Below are positions 53,822-62,378 of a DNA stretch of 64,000 bases, piece after piece; the stretch's first letter is position 1; every line of letters starts with the position of its first letter. Source of the DNA: Scatolibacter rhodanostii. GTDB taxonomy: Bacteria > Bacillota > Clostridia > Oscillospirales > Acutalibacteraceae. Position numbers and translations under genes: made by a program. The notes beneath the pieces were generated by a model. It saw only the letters and a program-made list of their open reading frames with translations. It did not search any database and was not told the origin of the DNA. The DNA lies in contig NZ_FZLO01000001.1 of the NCBI RefSeq assembly GCF_900197595.1, forward strand, positions 310,001-374,000. The letters run 5' to 3'.

Positions 53822-54967
53822 ATGATATATATTAACATTAATACTGTTCAAGCAGCTGTTGTAGGACTAGGCAATATTGGTTCAGTTCATGCAAAAAGTA
53901 TATTTAACAATAAAATTGACTGTATGCAGCTTGTCGCAGTCTGTGACAGCTCACCGGAAAGACTTGCATGGGCAGAGGAAGAAATGCCTACAGTAAAGCG
54001 GTTTGCGAGCTATGAAAAAATGCTTGAAAGCGGTATTGATGCGGTTATTATCGCCACACCGCATTATTTACACCCGCCAATGGCAATGGAAGCATTTAAA
54101 CGGAATATTCATGTTTTAAGTGAAAAGCCTGCAGGTGTATATGCTGCTCAAGTAAAAGAGATGAATAAAGAAACGAACAAAGCAGGGGTTGTGTTTTCGG
54201 TTATGTTCAATCAGCGCACTAGTCCAATTTTTTCGACCATGCGACAAATGATTCAGAATGGAGAGGTTGGGATTCCAACTCGTCTGAACTGGCTGATTAC
54301 AAATTGGTATCGCACGCAGGAGTATTATGAATCCTCCTCTTGGCGTGCTACTTGGAGAGGAGAGGGCGGTGGTGTACTAATTAATCAGGCTGTGCACAAT
54401 CTTGATTTATGGCAGTGGATATTTGGAGCACCGCAAAAGATGACCGCTTTTTGTGGATTTGGAAAGTTCCACGATATTGAAGTGGAAGATGAGGCCTCTT
54501 TGTTTGCAGAATACGATGACGGAAGAAGTGCCGTGTTTATCGCCACAACTGGGGATTATCCGGGAACCAATCGACTTGAAATTACAGGAACCGGAGGTAA
54601 ACTGGTTGCTGAGAATAATACATTGGTTTTTTATAAGTCAAATGCAGAAAAAAGTGACTTTGATATAATTTCTATTGACGTTGCAGGAGAAAAAGAAGGG
54701 CATATGGCGATTATTCAAAATTTTGCAAATGCCATTCGATGGGGAGAAAAGCTGATTTCTCCTGGTGAAGAAGGTGTTATCTCAGTAGAAATGCTAAACG
54801 CAGCGTATTATTCAGCTTGGCAAAACGGCTCGCAGACTTTACCGGTTCCTTCAGATGATTATTACAAGCTTCTCGAGAGTAAATTTGAATCAATGAATAA
54901 GCAGGGAAGCTGTAAAGTATCTGACAATGGAGAAGGTTATCTTGAAAAATGGAATGTCAACTGGTGA
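53822..54967 (+). CDS. Gfo/Idh/MocA family oxidoreductase 2
   Basis: The 381-residue product has AVVGLGNIGSVHAKSI, EKPAG and GGGVLINQAVHNLDLWQW. It aligns along its full length with the oxidoreductase at 50270, including TTGDYPGTNRLEI against TTGDTPGTNRFEI, so the two arose by duplication and probably act on related sugars or in opposite directions. It is the last gene of the operon and is followed by a strong terminator. The ribosome binding site GAAAGAGG is unusually close to the ATG. Confidence 0.9.
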   Translation: MIYININTVQAAVVGLGNIGSVHAKSIFNNKIDCMQLVAVCDSSPERLAWAEEEMPTVKRFASYEKMLESGIDAVIIATPHYLHPPMAMEAFKRNIHVLSEKPAGVYAAQVKEMNKETNKAGVVFSVMFNQRTSPIFSTMRQMIQNGEVGIPTRLNWLITNWYRTQEYYESSSWRATWRGEGGGVLINQAVHNLDLWQWIFGAPQKMTAFCGFGKFHDIEVEDEASLFAEYDDGRSAVFIATTGDYPGTNRLEITGTGGKLVAENNTLVFYKSNAEKSDFDIISIDVAGEKEGHMAIIQNFANAIRWGEKLISPGEEGVISVEMLNAAYYSAWQNGSQTLPVPSDDYYKLLESKFESMNKQGSCKVSDNGEGYLEKWNVNW

Positions 54968-55010
54968 GCATATATTGAATGAAAATTGAGAAATTGAGAT
55001 AAGAAAAAGT

Positions 55011-55060
55011 AAAGCCAAGAGCCTAAACACATGATTGTGTAAAGGCTCTTGGCTTTTTTT
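55011..55060. terminator. Terminator shared by the uronate operon and the HD gene
   Basis: AAAGCCAAGAGCC pairs with GGCTCTTGGCTTT, with an inner ACACA/TGTGT stem, and T-runs on both strands. Confidence 0.92.
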
Positions 55061-55074
55061 AAGATATTTGTAGA

Positions 55075-55752
55075 CTACAGTAAGCGTGTATGATTGATGA
55101 CTAGCTCAAATTGCAAATCAAAATACTGTGCTGCTTTTCGACAAAGAACCATTCTTTCAAGAAAAATCTCGAAATATTCCATGACAGGGCAAATGTCTGT
55201 GGCAATGGTAATGTCAAAAATGCAGATTTTCTGCTTGGCATCAATGTCAAAAGAAGCTTTTTCAACGGCGTAGTTGACACGGTCATGAATATCAACGTCG
55301 ATCACAGCATCATGTCTAACTCGTGTACGGCGTACATCGGTTTTGTCAGAAAGAATTAAAGCGGCAGCGACTTCGTTGACAGGATAAGCTGTTTTTTCAT
55401 CATGATGACCAATGGCTGCACAAATAATGGCAATTTCATCAGGGGGCATTTGCAGATTGTTAAGAACCTGAAAAGCCATCATAGCACCGCTGTGCGCATG
55501 GTCGCTGCGGTTAATAACATTGCCTATGTCATGCATATAACCTGCAATGGCCGCGAGCTCGCAGGTTCTTTGCGGATAATCAAGCTCTTTTAGAATATCT
55601 CTGGCGTAATTGCTGCTGCGTTTTGCATGAGCAAAGCCGTGTTCGGTGAGTCCGATAGCACCAAGGTTTTGATTGCCTGCTTTAATATAAGCGTGAACTG
55701 CTTCGTTTTTATAGATATCATCAGGCGTAATCAACTTGTACTTGTCACTCAT
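55075..55752 (-). CDS. HD domain protein
   Basis: The 225-residue protein has an HD metal-dependent phosphohydrolase domain: HGFAHAKRSSNYARDIL, GYMHDIGNV with the HD pair, HSGAMMAF and IGHHDEK, then LILSDKTDVRR. HD proteins hydrolyse nucleotides or phospho-groups; the substrate is unknown. The start overlaps the pepV stop by 4 nt (ATGA), so it is translated with pepV. It ends at the shared terminator. Confidence 0.88.
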   Translation of the reverse strand: MSDKYKLITPDDIYKNEAVHAYIKAGNQNLGAIGLTEHGFAHAKRSSNYARDILKELDYPQRTCELAAIAGYMHDIGNVINRSDHAHSGAMMAFQVLNNLQMPPDEIAIICAAIGHHDEKTAYPVNEVAAALILSDKTDVRRTRVRHDAVIDVDIHDRVNYAVEKASFDIDAKQKICIFDITIATDICPVMEYFEIFLERMVLCRKAAQYFDLQFELVINHTRLL

Positions 55753-57125
55753 TCAGTCACCAACATCCTATACATTGCTTCTAAACAAATGCGAGCATGC
55801 TTCTTTAATTCTTCAAGATCAGCATATTCGTTAATCATATGAGCACTCTCATTTGGCTTTTCTTCAAAAACAGGGCCAAAAGCAACACCTGCATTATGCA
55901 TTTTCTTGGCATAAGTGCCGCCGCCCATTGAATATATTGTACAAGGGCTTTGCATGACATCTTCATAGGTAGAAGATAAGATGTTTACAATTTTACTGTC
56001 TTTGGGTAAATAAAGTGGTTCAGCAGTTTTGAGGACTGTAAAGGTTATGCCTGCTGCTTCTGCTTTTTCTGCCAAGATACTGCGTACATCTTCAATCGTC
56101 TTAGTAGCGGGAAAGCGAATATCAATTCCGACTTCAGAGTGGGTTGAGTCGGCTTTGGCAATTGCCAAGTTAAAAGTAAGAGCGCCACTGGGTTCGTCTT
56201 GCATAGCAACACCAATTTGAGACCCATCGCAGGTCATGCCGATATATTGATGCACAAAACTGAAGAGTGTGCCAATGCGGCTGCCAAAAACCAAATATAA
56301 CAAATCAACTAAAAGGCTAATAGCATTCTTACCAAGCTCGGGAAGTGAAGCGTGAGCTGCAACACCGTGAGAAAGAATAGTCAGTTCCTCTGCGTCGCCT
56401 GATAGAGTAAAAGCACCGTCATATTCTGCGACTAAAGCCTTTAGCTTTTCTTTTTCAGCTTCTGTGCAACTAATAACGCATTTGGCTGAATTAGGAACAG
56501 CATTTAGCACCGTTCCGGCTTCAAAGATTTTAATCACTTCTGAATCATTTTTAAACGAGAAATTGAAATCTAAGTTTCCTTTTTCGCAATGACAAATGCC
56601 GTATTCTCCATCGGGGGTAAAGCCCATAGTAGGAATTTGTTCTTTGTCAAAGTAATAATCCATGTCAGCCATACCGGTTTCTTCGCTAGAACCAAGCACA
56701 ACACGCAATTTACGTTTACCCTGAACGCCTTCGTCTTTTAAGGCACGCAGGCAGTGTAAAGCAATAACTGCTCCAGATTTATCATCAATAGCGCCACGGC
56801 CGAATAACTTGCCATCTTTTATAACAGCCTCAAAAGGGTTGGTGTCCCAACCGGGAGTGACAGGCACAACATCAACGTGAGCCATGACAACGGCATTTTC
56901 TTCGCCTTCACCATATTCGGCATGCATAGCGTAATAATCAACGTTTTTCGCTTTTAAGCCATATTTTTGGCTCATGTCCATTACACAATCAATGGCTTTG
57001 GCACATTCATCTCCAAAAGGATGAACAGAGTCACCTTTGACGGAAACGGATGGAATTGCAATTAAGGATGAGAGATCAGCTAAGATATCATCCCAGTAGT
57101 TTAAAATTTTATCACCAAATAACAT
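55749..57125 (-). CDS. pepV: Dipeptidase PepV (M20 family)
   Basis: The 458-residue protein has zinc-binding VVMAHVDVVPVTPGW, RGAIDDKSGAVIALH, SSEETGMADMDYYF and the C-terminal YSMGGGTYAKKMHNAGVAFG, matching PepV/Sapep dipeptidases that cleave Xaa-Xaa dipeptides, carnosine-like ones included. It is cytoplasmic. It is divergent from spmA, with a TTGACT-N17-TATCGT promoter between them. Confidence 0.94.
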   Translation of the reverse strand: MLFGDKILNYWDDILADLSSLIAIPSVSVKGDSVHPFGDECAKAIDCVMDMSQKYGLKAKNVDYYAMHAEYGEGEENAVVMAHVDVVPVTPGWDTNPFEAVIKDGKLFGRGAIDDKSGAVIALHCLRALKDEGVQGKRKLRVVLGSSEETGMADMDYYFDKEQIPTMGFTPDGEYGICHCEKGNLDFNFSFKNDSEVIKIFEAGTVLNAVPNSAKCVISCTEAEKEKLKALVAEYDGAFTLSGDAEELTILSHGVAAHASLPELGKNAISLLVDLLYLVFGSRIGTLFSFVHQYIGMTCDGSQIGVAMQDEPSGALTFNLAIAKADSTHSEVGIDIRFPATKTIEDVRSILAEKAEAAGITFTVLKTAEPLYLPKDSKIVNILSSTYEDVMQSPCTIYSMGGGTYAKKMHNAGVAFGPVFEEKPNESAHMINEYADLEELKKHARICLEAMYRMLVTE

Positions 57126-57164
57126 AGGGGAAATCCTTTCTGTAAATGAAGTTTCTATAGCTAT

Positions 57165-57193
57165 ACGATACCCTTTTAAAGGAAAAAAGTCAA
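57165..57193 (-). promoter_or_regulatory. Promoter of pepV
   Basis: On the minus strand TTGACT (57193-57188), 17 bp, then TATCGT (57170-57165); about 40 bp before the pepV ATG. Confidence 0.55.
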
Positions 57194-57220
57194 CGAGTAA
57201 AACGTTAAAAGGAGGTAAAA

Positions 57221-57805
57221 ATGTTAAATTATGTTTGGTTCTTTATGATATTAGCCAGTGTTTTTTATGCGGTTTTCTCGGGAAATATCGAAGCTTTGTC
57301 AGTAGCCGTCATGGATGGAGCGAGTAAAGCAGTTGAGCTTTCTATTTTTTTATTAGGAAGTATGTGTGCATGGTTGGGTTTTTTAAAGATAGCAGAAAAA
57401 AGTGGGTTAACATTGCTGATTGCTAAAGTTTTATCTCCTATCATTAACCGATTGTTCCCTGAATATCGCGATAATTACGAAATTAAAGGGAAAATTTGCA
57501 TGAATCTTTCGGCTAATTTGTTGGGGATAGGCAATGCTGCCACCCCGCTTGGACTGGCGGCTATGACTGCCATGCAAGCAGAGAATAGAACAAACCGCCC
57601 CACAAAAGGGATGATGTTATTTGTCATTATCAATACAGCTTCTTTACAGATTTTGCCGATTAATATGGCTGCCATTCGTAGCAGTGCTGGCAGCGCAGCT
57701 CCTTTTTCAGTCTTGCCGCATATTTGGATTACCTCCCTGTCAGCTCTCCTTATTTGTATTACCGCGGCAAAAATGTGTGAAAGGTCATCGTTATGGAAAC
57801 ACTAA
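57221..57805 (+). CDS. spmA: Spore maturation protein A
   Basis: The 194-residue membrane protein has the nucleoside-recognition (Gate) domain with MNLSANLLGIGNAATPLGL, and four to five helices. In Bacillus, SpmA and SpmB affect dehydration of the spore core. It overlaps spmB by 13 nt, so the two are coupled. AAAAGGAGG precedes the start. It indicates an endospore former. Confidence 0.94.
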   Translation: MLNYVWFFMILASVFYAVFSGNIEALSVAVMDGASKAVELSIFLLGSMCAWLGFLKIAEKSGLTLLIAKVLSPIINRLFPEYRDNYEIKGKICMNLSANLLGIGNAATPLGLAAMTAMQAENRTNRPTKGMMLFVIINTASLQILPINMAAIRSSAGSAAPFSVLPHIWITSLSALLICITAAKMCERSSLWKH

Positions 57806-58308
57806 GTATGGCAGCCTTGCCAATTTTAATTGCTGTTATTTTATCCTATGGCTTTATAAAGGGAATAGATGTCTTTGATATTTTTCTGGATGGTGCAAAA
57901 GAAGGGTTACAGAATACGATTAGAATTCTTCCCACACTGATAGGTTTGATGATGGCGGTCACGATGCTCCGAGAATCAGGTCTTTTAGAAGCGTTTGCGA
58001 TGGCTGTCAAACCGTTTTCAGAACGCATGGGCATTTCAGCAGATTTAATTCCGCTGGCACTGTTGCGTCCTGTTTCAGGAAGCGGTTCGTCAGCTTATAC
58101 CATTTCCTTGCTCAATCAATTTGGAGCGGACAGTGAAACGGGTAAAATAGCATCGGTTATGTCTGCGGCAACCGAAACCACTTTTTATGCGATTGCCGTT
58201 TATTTTGGTGCCACTCATTATAAAAAGTTATATTATACGGTGCCAGTAGCACTTTTGGGGGACTTGGCGACCTTTATTTTTGCTGTTTTTACAGTTAAAT
58301 TTCTCTAA
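57793..58308 (+). CDS. spmB: Spore maturation protein B
   Basis: The 171-residue partner has the same Gate-type fold with LLRPVSGSGSSAYTISLLNQ and VMSAATETTFYAIAVYFGAT. It acts with SpmA in spore core dehydration, probably as a membrane complex. Its start overlaps the spmA end. The following coaX gene starts 64 nt downstream with no clear terminator between. Confidence 0.94.
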   Translation: METLSMAALPILIAVILSYGFIKGIDVFDIFLDGAKEGLQNTIRILPTLIGLMMAVTMLRESGLLEAFAMAVKPFSERMGISADLIPLALLRPVSGSGSSAYTISLLNQFGADSETGKIASVMSAATETTFYAIAVYFGATHYKKLYYTVPVALLGDLATFIFAVFTVKFL

Positions 58309-58372
58309 GTCTTTTCGTATTGCAAAAAAAGTGATAGAATAATAACATTCTCAATAATTGGGAGGGAAAATT

Positions 58373-59152
58373 ATGTTATTGGCAATTGATGTAGGCAATA
58401 CCAATATTACTTTGGGCGTATACCAAGAAAACAAGCTCTTGTTTGTGTCCAGAATTGCGACAGACAATAAAAGAATGGAAGACCAATACGCCGTTGAAAT
58501 TCGTCTAATACTTGAATTGCATCAAGTAAAATGTGAAGATATTGACGGAGCAATTTTGAGCTCGGTTGTTCCTAAATTATCTCACGATATTCCCGCAGCA
58601 GTGCAAAAGCTATTTGGAATTGACTGTGTGATTGTAGGGACTGATACGGTACATGACCTTGAAATTGTGACAGATATGCCGCAAGAAACAGGAGCGGATT
58701 TACTGGCAGATTGTATAGCCGGAAAAAAATTCTGCACATGGCCTTGTATTATCATTGATATGGGTACTGCGACCAAAATGCTTGTGTTGGACAAGCAAGG
58801 ACGTTTTTGCGGAGCTGTCATTGCGCCCGGTTTAGGTGTTTCATTGGATGCGCTAGTCAGCAACGCTGCACTGCTTTCTTCTGTTGCGGCCAAAGCACCG
58901 CGACAAGTAATGGGGACAAATACCACTCACTGCATTCAATCGGGTATTATCCATGGTTCAGCTGCTATGCTTGACGGAATGTGTGAGCGAATTGAAGAAG
59001 AATTGGGTGAAAAATGTGATGTGATTGCGACAGGTGGACACGCCAGAGAAGTTGTCCATAATTGCAGGAGAAAAATTCCTTATAGTGAGACCTTTTTAAT
59101 TGAAGGTTTGAAAATCATTTATGATGGACAAGCAGGGCTTAAAATACAGTGA
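58373..59152 (+). CDS. coaX: Type III pantothenate kinase
   Basis: CoaX catalyses the first step of CoA synthesis, ATP-dependent phosphorylation of pantothenate. The 259-residue protein has the ASKHA motifs LLAIDVGNTNITLGVY, IIDMGTATKMLVLD and GAVIAPGLGVSLDAL. The ATG at 58373 follows GGGAGGG; a TTG at 58358 overlaps that site and is not used. Confidence 0.95.
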   Translation: MLLAIDVGNTNITLGVYQENKLLFVSRIATDNKRMEDQYAVEIRLILELHQVKCEDIDGAILSSVVPKLSHDIPAAVQKLFGIDCVIVGTDTVHDLEIVTDMPQETGADLLADCIAGKKFCTWPCIIIDMGTATKMLVLDKQGRFCGAVIAPGLGVSLDALVSNAALLSSVAAKAPRQVMGTNTTHCIQSGIIHGSAAMLDGMCERIEEELGEKCDVIATGGHAREVVHNCRRKIPYSETFLIEGLKIIYDGQAGLKIQ

Positions 59153-59181
59153 ATTTAACGGATTCATTTTGGTTCAATATC

Positions 59182-59210
59182 TTGACGTGAGAGCAAAAAA
59201 AGTGTATACT
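59182..59210 (+). promoter_or_regulatory. Promoter of the ABC importer operon
   Basis: TTGACG (59182-59187), 17 bp, TATACT (59205-59210), giving a leader of about 65 nt. No T-box or riboswitch was recognised in it. Confidence 0.8.
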
Positions 59211-59281
59211 TTTGGTTATTCATTTCATCAATGTTTAGCGTTAAAGCGTTGAATCGATAAATTCTGAAGGAGCGTAAAATT

Positions 59282-60382
59282 ATGAAAAAGATACTATCCC
59301 TTTCGTTGGTTTGCTTGCTGCTCACTGCTTTGTTAGCAGGCTGTAAAGGCAATGACAGTAAGAAGTCATCTGAGAGCACAGCAAGCACAGGCAGTTCAGC
59401 CGCTAGTGAATCAAATGAAGAATTAAGCGAACCAAATGGCGCCAAAGAAACGACTGACGATAAAAAAACCTTTAAAATTGGTGTTGTTCAGATTGTGGAA
59501 CACGAAGCCCTAGACAAAGCGGCTAATGGGTTTATAGACTCTTTGACACAATATGGCGAGCAAAACGGTATTACCTTTGAATTTGACCGCCAAAACGCAC
59601 AGAATGATCAATCCAATGCAAATACAATTGCCAGTAAGTTTGTCAATGACAAAGTGGATTTGATTTTTGCGATTGCTACTCCTGCGGCGCAATCTGCAGC
59701 CAATGCTGCTAAAGAAGCTAACATTCCAGTGCTTTTCACGGCAGTTACTGATCCGGTTGATGCAAAACTCGTTGCTGATATTCAGGCTCCTGGTGGCAAT
59801 GTAACCGGTACATCTGATTTAACTCCTGTTGAGGGCCAGCTTGAACTAGCAAAACAGTTAATTCCTGATTTGGAGTCTATCGGTGTTTTATACGCTTCCA
59901 ATGAATCCAATTCAAAAGTGCAGCTCGAAATGGCACAAGCTGCGGCTGAAAAGCTTGGTCTAAAAGCCGTCCCGGCATCTGTTTCAAATGCAAATGAAGT
60001 ACAGTCTGTTGTGCAGAATGTTCTGGCAGGAAAAGTGCAAGCTATTTATGCGCCGACTGATAATACAATTGCCAACGCTATGCCAACAGTTTCAGCTATT
60101 GCCGGAGAATATAATCTCCCGATTATTGCCGGAGAAGAAGGCATGGTCAGCAAAGGCGGATTGGCCACAATTGGTCTAAACTACTATGACTTAGGTGTAA
60201 AGACAGCTGAATTGGCTTTAGATGTATTGGTAGATGGAAAGAACCCCGGTGAAGTTCCGGTTGGCTATATCGAGAGCTATACCTACTGCTACAATTCTAA
60301 AATAGCAGAAGACCTGGGCTTTACAGATAAATTGAGTGCTGACTTCTTAGAAAAAGCGACAGATGTAGCACCTAAACAATAA
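59282..60382 (+). CDS. ABC importer substrate-binding lipoprotein (PF04392 type)
   Basis: The 366-residue protein has a lipoprotein signal peptide (LLAGC, Cys at about 21), a Ser/Thr/Glu-rich linker (25-58), and a periplasmic-binding fold of the TrpX/ABC_sub_bind type (KIGVVQIVEHEALDKAANGF, KVDLIFAIATPAAQSAANA, VGYIESYTYCYNSKIA). Related transporters take up tryptophan, tyrosine or other small molecules; the substrate here is not fixed. Its own terminator-like hairpin follows, so it is likely made in excess of the permease. Confidence 0.9.
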   Translation: MKKILSLSLVCLLLTALLAGCKGNDSKKSSESTASTGSSAASESNEELSEPNGAKETTDDKKTFKIGVVQIVEHEALDKAANGFIDSLTQYGEQNGITFEFDRQNAQNDQSNANTIASKFVNDKVDLIFAIATPAAQSAANAAKEANIPVLFTAVTDPVDAKLVADIQAPGGNVTGTSDLTPVEGQLELAKQLIPDLESIGVLYASNESNSKVQLEMAQAAAEKLGLKAVPASVSNANEVQSVVQNVLAGKVQAIYAPTDNTIANAMPTVSAIAGEYNLPIIAGEEGMVSKGGLATIGLNYYDLGVKTAELALDVLVDGKNPGEVPVGYIESYTYCYNSKIAEDLGFTDKLSADFLEKATDVAPKQ

Positions 60383-60404
60383 TAACACAAATTACAACAC
60401 AGAG

Positions 60405-60456
60405 AAAAGCAGGCGGCCAGGTACACGTCATGTGCTGGTCTGCCGGCTTTATTTTT
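60405..60456 (+). terminator. Intercistronic terminator-like hairpin in the ABC importer operon
   Basis: AAAGC-GGC-CCAG pairs with CTGG-GCC-GCTTT with a few wobble or mismatched positions, around ACA/TGT, followed by ATTTTT. It lies between the binding-protein and permease genes and probably lowers downstream expression. Confidence 0.7.
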
Positions 60457-60481
60457 AGAGAAAAGATAGGGGAGAGCAAAA

Positions 60482-61417
60482 ATGGACCTGAGTGCTTTGC
60501 TGGCATCAGCACAAGATGCTGCCGGACAGGGATTATTATGGAGTGTGATGGCAATAGGCCTTTACATATCTTTCAAAATATTAGATTATGCTGATATGAC
60601 AGTAGACGGCAGCTTCGCACTGGGAGGTTGTGTTTCAGCGTGGGCAATCGCCTATCAAGGGTTGAATCCGTTTTTTGCACTTTTTATCGCATTTTTCGCC
60701 GGTTGCGTGGCCGGGGCGGTAACAGGTCTCCTTCATACGCTACTAAAAATTCCACCGATTCTGGCAGGTATCTTAACAATGCTGGCGCTTTATTCCATTA
60801 ATCAGCGAATTCTTGGCCAGCCGAATCTTTCAATGAGCAATGAAGTAACTGTATTTAACGCGATAGGAGATAAATTTAATTTGTCTCGTATGCAGCAAAA
60901 TATGGTGATTGGCGTGATTGCAGCTGCCATCAGTATTGCTCTGCTATATTGGTTTTTTGGCACCAAGTTAGGAACAGCAATTCGTGCAACGGGCAATAAC
61001 GAAAACATGGTGCGTGCCATGGGCATTAATACAGACGTCATTAAAATCATTGGATTGTTGCTTGCAAACGGCTTTGTAGCTCTTTCGGGTTCTTTGGTAG
61101 CACAAAGTCAATCTTATGGCGATATTAATAGTGGTGTCGGTGCAATCGTAATTGGGTTAGCTTCTGTTATTATTGGCGAAGTGTTTTTCGGAAAAGACAA
61201 GTCTTTTGCGGTCAAACTGATTTCTGTTGTCGTGGGTTCGATTGTGTACAGAATTATTGTTGCCGTTGTTTTGCAGCTCGGTTTGCAGACCAACGATCTC
61301 AAATTGCTAACCGCTTCATTGGTTGCTTTGGCACTGGGAATGCAGCGCGTAGTCAAATACCTTACAGATAAAAAGGTGAGCCAAAAAATTGGTGAGGAGG
61401 GTGAACAGAATGCTTGA
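60482..61417 (+). CDS. ABC importer permease (BPD_transp_2 family)
   Basis: The 311-residue permease has eight to nine membrane helices and family motifs DYADMTVDGSFALGG and GLASVIIGEVFFGKDKS. It is the partner of the preceding binding protein and the following ATPase. Its stop overlaps the ATPase start by 8 nt. GGGGAGAG precedes the ATG. Single permease gene, so the transporter is probably a homodimer in the membrane. Confidence 0.92.
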   Translation: MDLSALLASAQDAAGQGLLWSVMAIGLYISFKILDYADMTVDGSFALGGCVSAWAIAYQGLNPFFALFIAFFAGCVAGAVTGLLHTLLKIPPILAGILTMLALYSINQRILGQPNLSMSNEVTVFNAIGDKFNLSRMQQNMVIGVIAAAISIALLYWFFGTKLGTAIRATGNNENMVRAMGINTDVIKIIGLLLANGFVALSGSLVAQSQSYGDINSGVGAIVIGLASVIIGEVFFGKDKSFAVKLISVVVGSIVYRIIVAVVLQLGLQTNDLKLLTASLVALALGMQRVVKYLTDKKVSQKIGEEGEQNA

Positions 61418-62204
61418 GATTATCAATGCCTGTAAATCCTTTAATATTGGTACAGTCAATCAAAAAGATGCTTTAATCAATCTTAATTTAAAGCTCAAGC
61501 CAGGTGACTTTACAACAGTGATTGGCGGAAATGGTTCAGGTAAATCAACCACATTAAATATTATTGCGGGCGTTCATGCGATTGAAAGTGGTAAGATTAT
61601 TCTTGACGGACAAGACATCACCAAATTGCCTGAGCATCGACGTGCTAAATTTTTGGGACGTGTCTTTCAAGACCCCATGATGGGCACGGCGGCAGATATG
61701 ATGATTGAAGAGAATCTTGCGATGGCCAATCATCGAGGAGAAGTACCGCTTCTTGGTTGGAGCATTAACCAGCAAGAGAGAGAGTTTTTTGCTGAAAAGT
61801 TAAAGCTGCTGGATTTAGGACTGGAAAACCGTATGAGCAGTAAAGCGGGTTTGCTTTCAGGTGGACAGCGCCAAGCTTTGACGCTGTTAATGGCGACATT
61901 GCGCAAACCCAAGCTCCTTTTGCTTGATGAGCATACAGCCGCACTTGACCCTAAAACAGCGGCAAAAGTGCTTGAGTTAACCCAAGAGATTGTGAACCAA
62001 GACCAGCTAACTACATTAATGATTACTCATAATATGAAAGATGCTATTCGCATTGGTAATCGCTTGATTATGATGTATAACGGAAAAATTATTTATGATG
62101 TTGAAGGCGAAGAGAAGAAGCAGCTTCATACGTCTGATTTGCTTCAAAAATTCGAGGTGGCTTCTTCAGGCGAATTTGCCAGTGATAAAATGCTATTAAG
62201 CTAA
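61410..62204 (+). CDS. ABC importer ATPase
   Basis: The 264-residue ATPase has Walker A GGNGSGKST, FQDPMMGT (Q-loop), signature LSGGQRQAL, Walker B LLLLDEHTAALD and switch ITHNM. The ATG at 61410 follows GGAGGGTGAA; an earlier in-frame ATG at 61389 lies inside the permease gene without a ribosome binding site. It energises uptake with the two genes upstream. Confidence 0.95.
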   Translation: MLEIINACKSFNIGTVNQKDALINLNLKLKPGDFTTVIGGNGSGKSTTLNIIAGVHAIESGKIILDGQDITKLPEHRRAKFLGRVFQDPMMGTAADMMIEENLAMANHRGEVPLLGWSINQQEREFFAEKLKLLDLGLENRMSSKAGLLSGGQRQALTLLMATLRKPKLLLLDEHTAALDPKTAAKVLELTQEIVNQDQLTTLMITHNMKDAIRIGNRLIMMYNGKIIYDVEGEEKKQLHTSDLLQKFEVASSGEFASDKMLLS

Positions 62205-62210
62205 ATGAGT

Positions 62211-62250
62211 AGAAACTGTAAATCAAAAAAAGATTTATGGTTTCTGTTTT
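62211..62250 (+). terminator. Terminator of the ABC importer operon
   Basis: AGAAACTGTAAATC pairs with GATTTATGGTTTCT using two G-U pairs around an A-rich loop, followed by GTTTTTG. Confidence 0.85.
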
Positions 62251-62286
62251 TGTGTGACTCTGGTGACAAAAAATGACAAGAAAAGA

Positions 62287-62315
62287 TTGCAGAAAAACTG
62301 GTTTAAAGTTATAAT
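62287..62315 (+). promoter_or_regulatory. Promoter of rsmA
   Basis: TTGCAG (62287-62292), a 17-bp spacer and TATAAT (62310-62315). The -10 lies in the centre of the inverted repeat at 62296-62330. Confidence 0.75.
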
Positions 62316-62330
62316 AGCTTTAAACCAGTT
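62296..62330. repeat. 13-bp inverted repeat around the rsmA -10 box
   Basis: AACTGGTTTAAAG (62296-62308) and its exact complement (62318-62330) flank TTATAATAG. The symmetry around a -10 element suggests a repressor site, although the same sequence could form a hairpin. Confidence 0.75.
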
Positions 62331-62378
62331 AAATTATTTTAATATAAAGTTCATTAACATAGATTTAAAGGAGTATGA

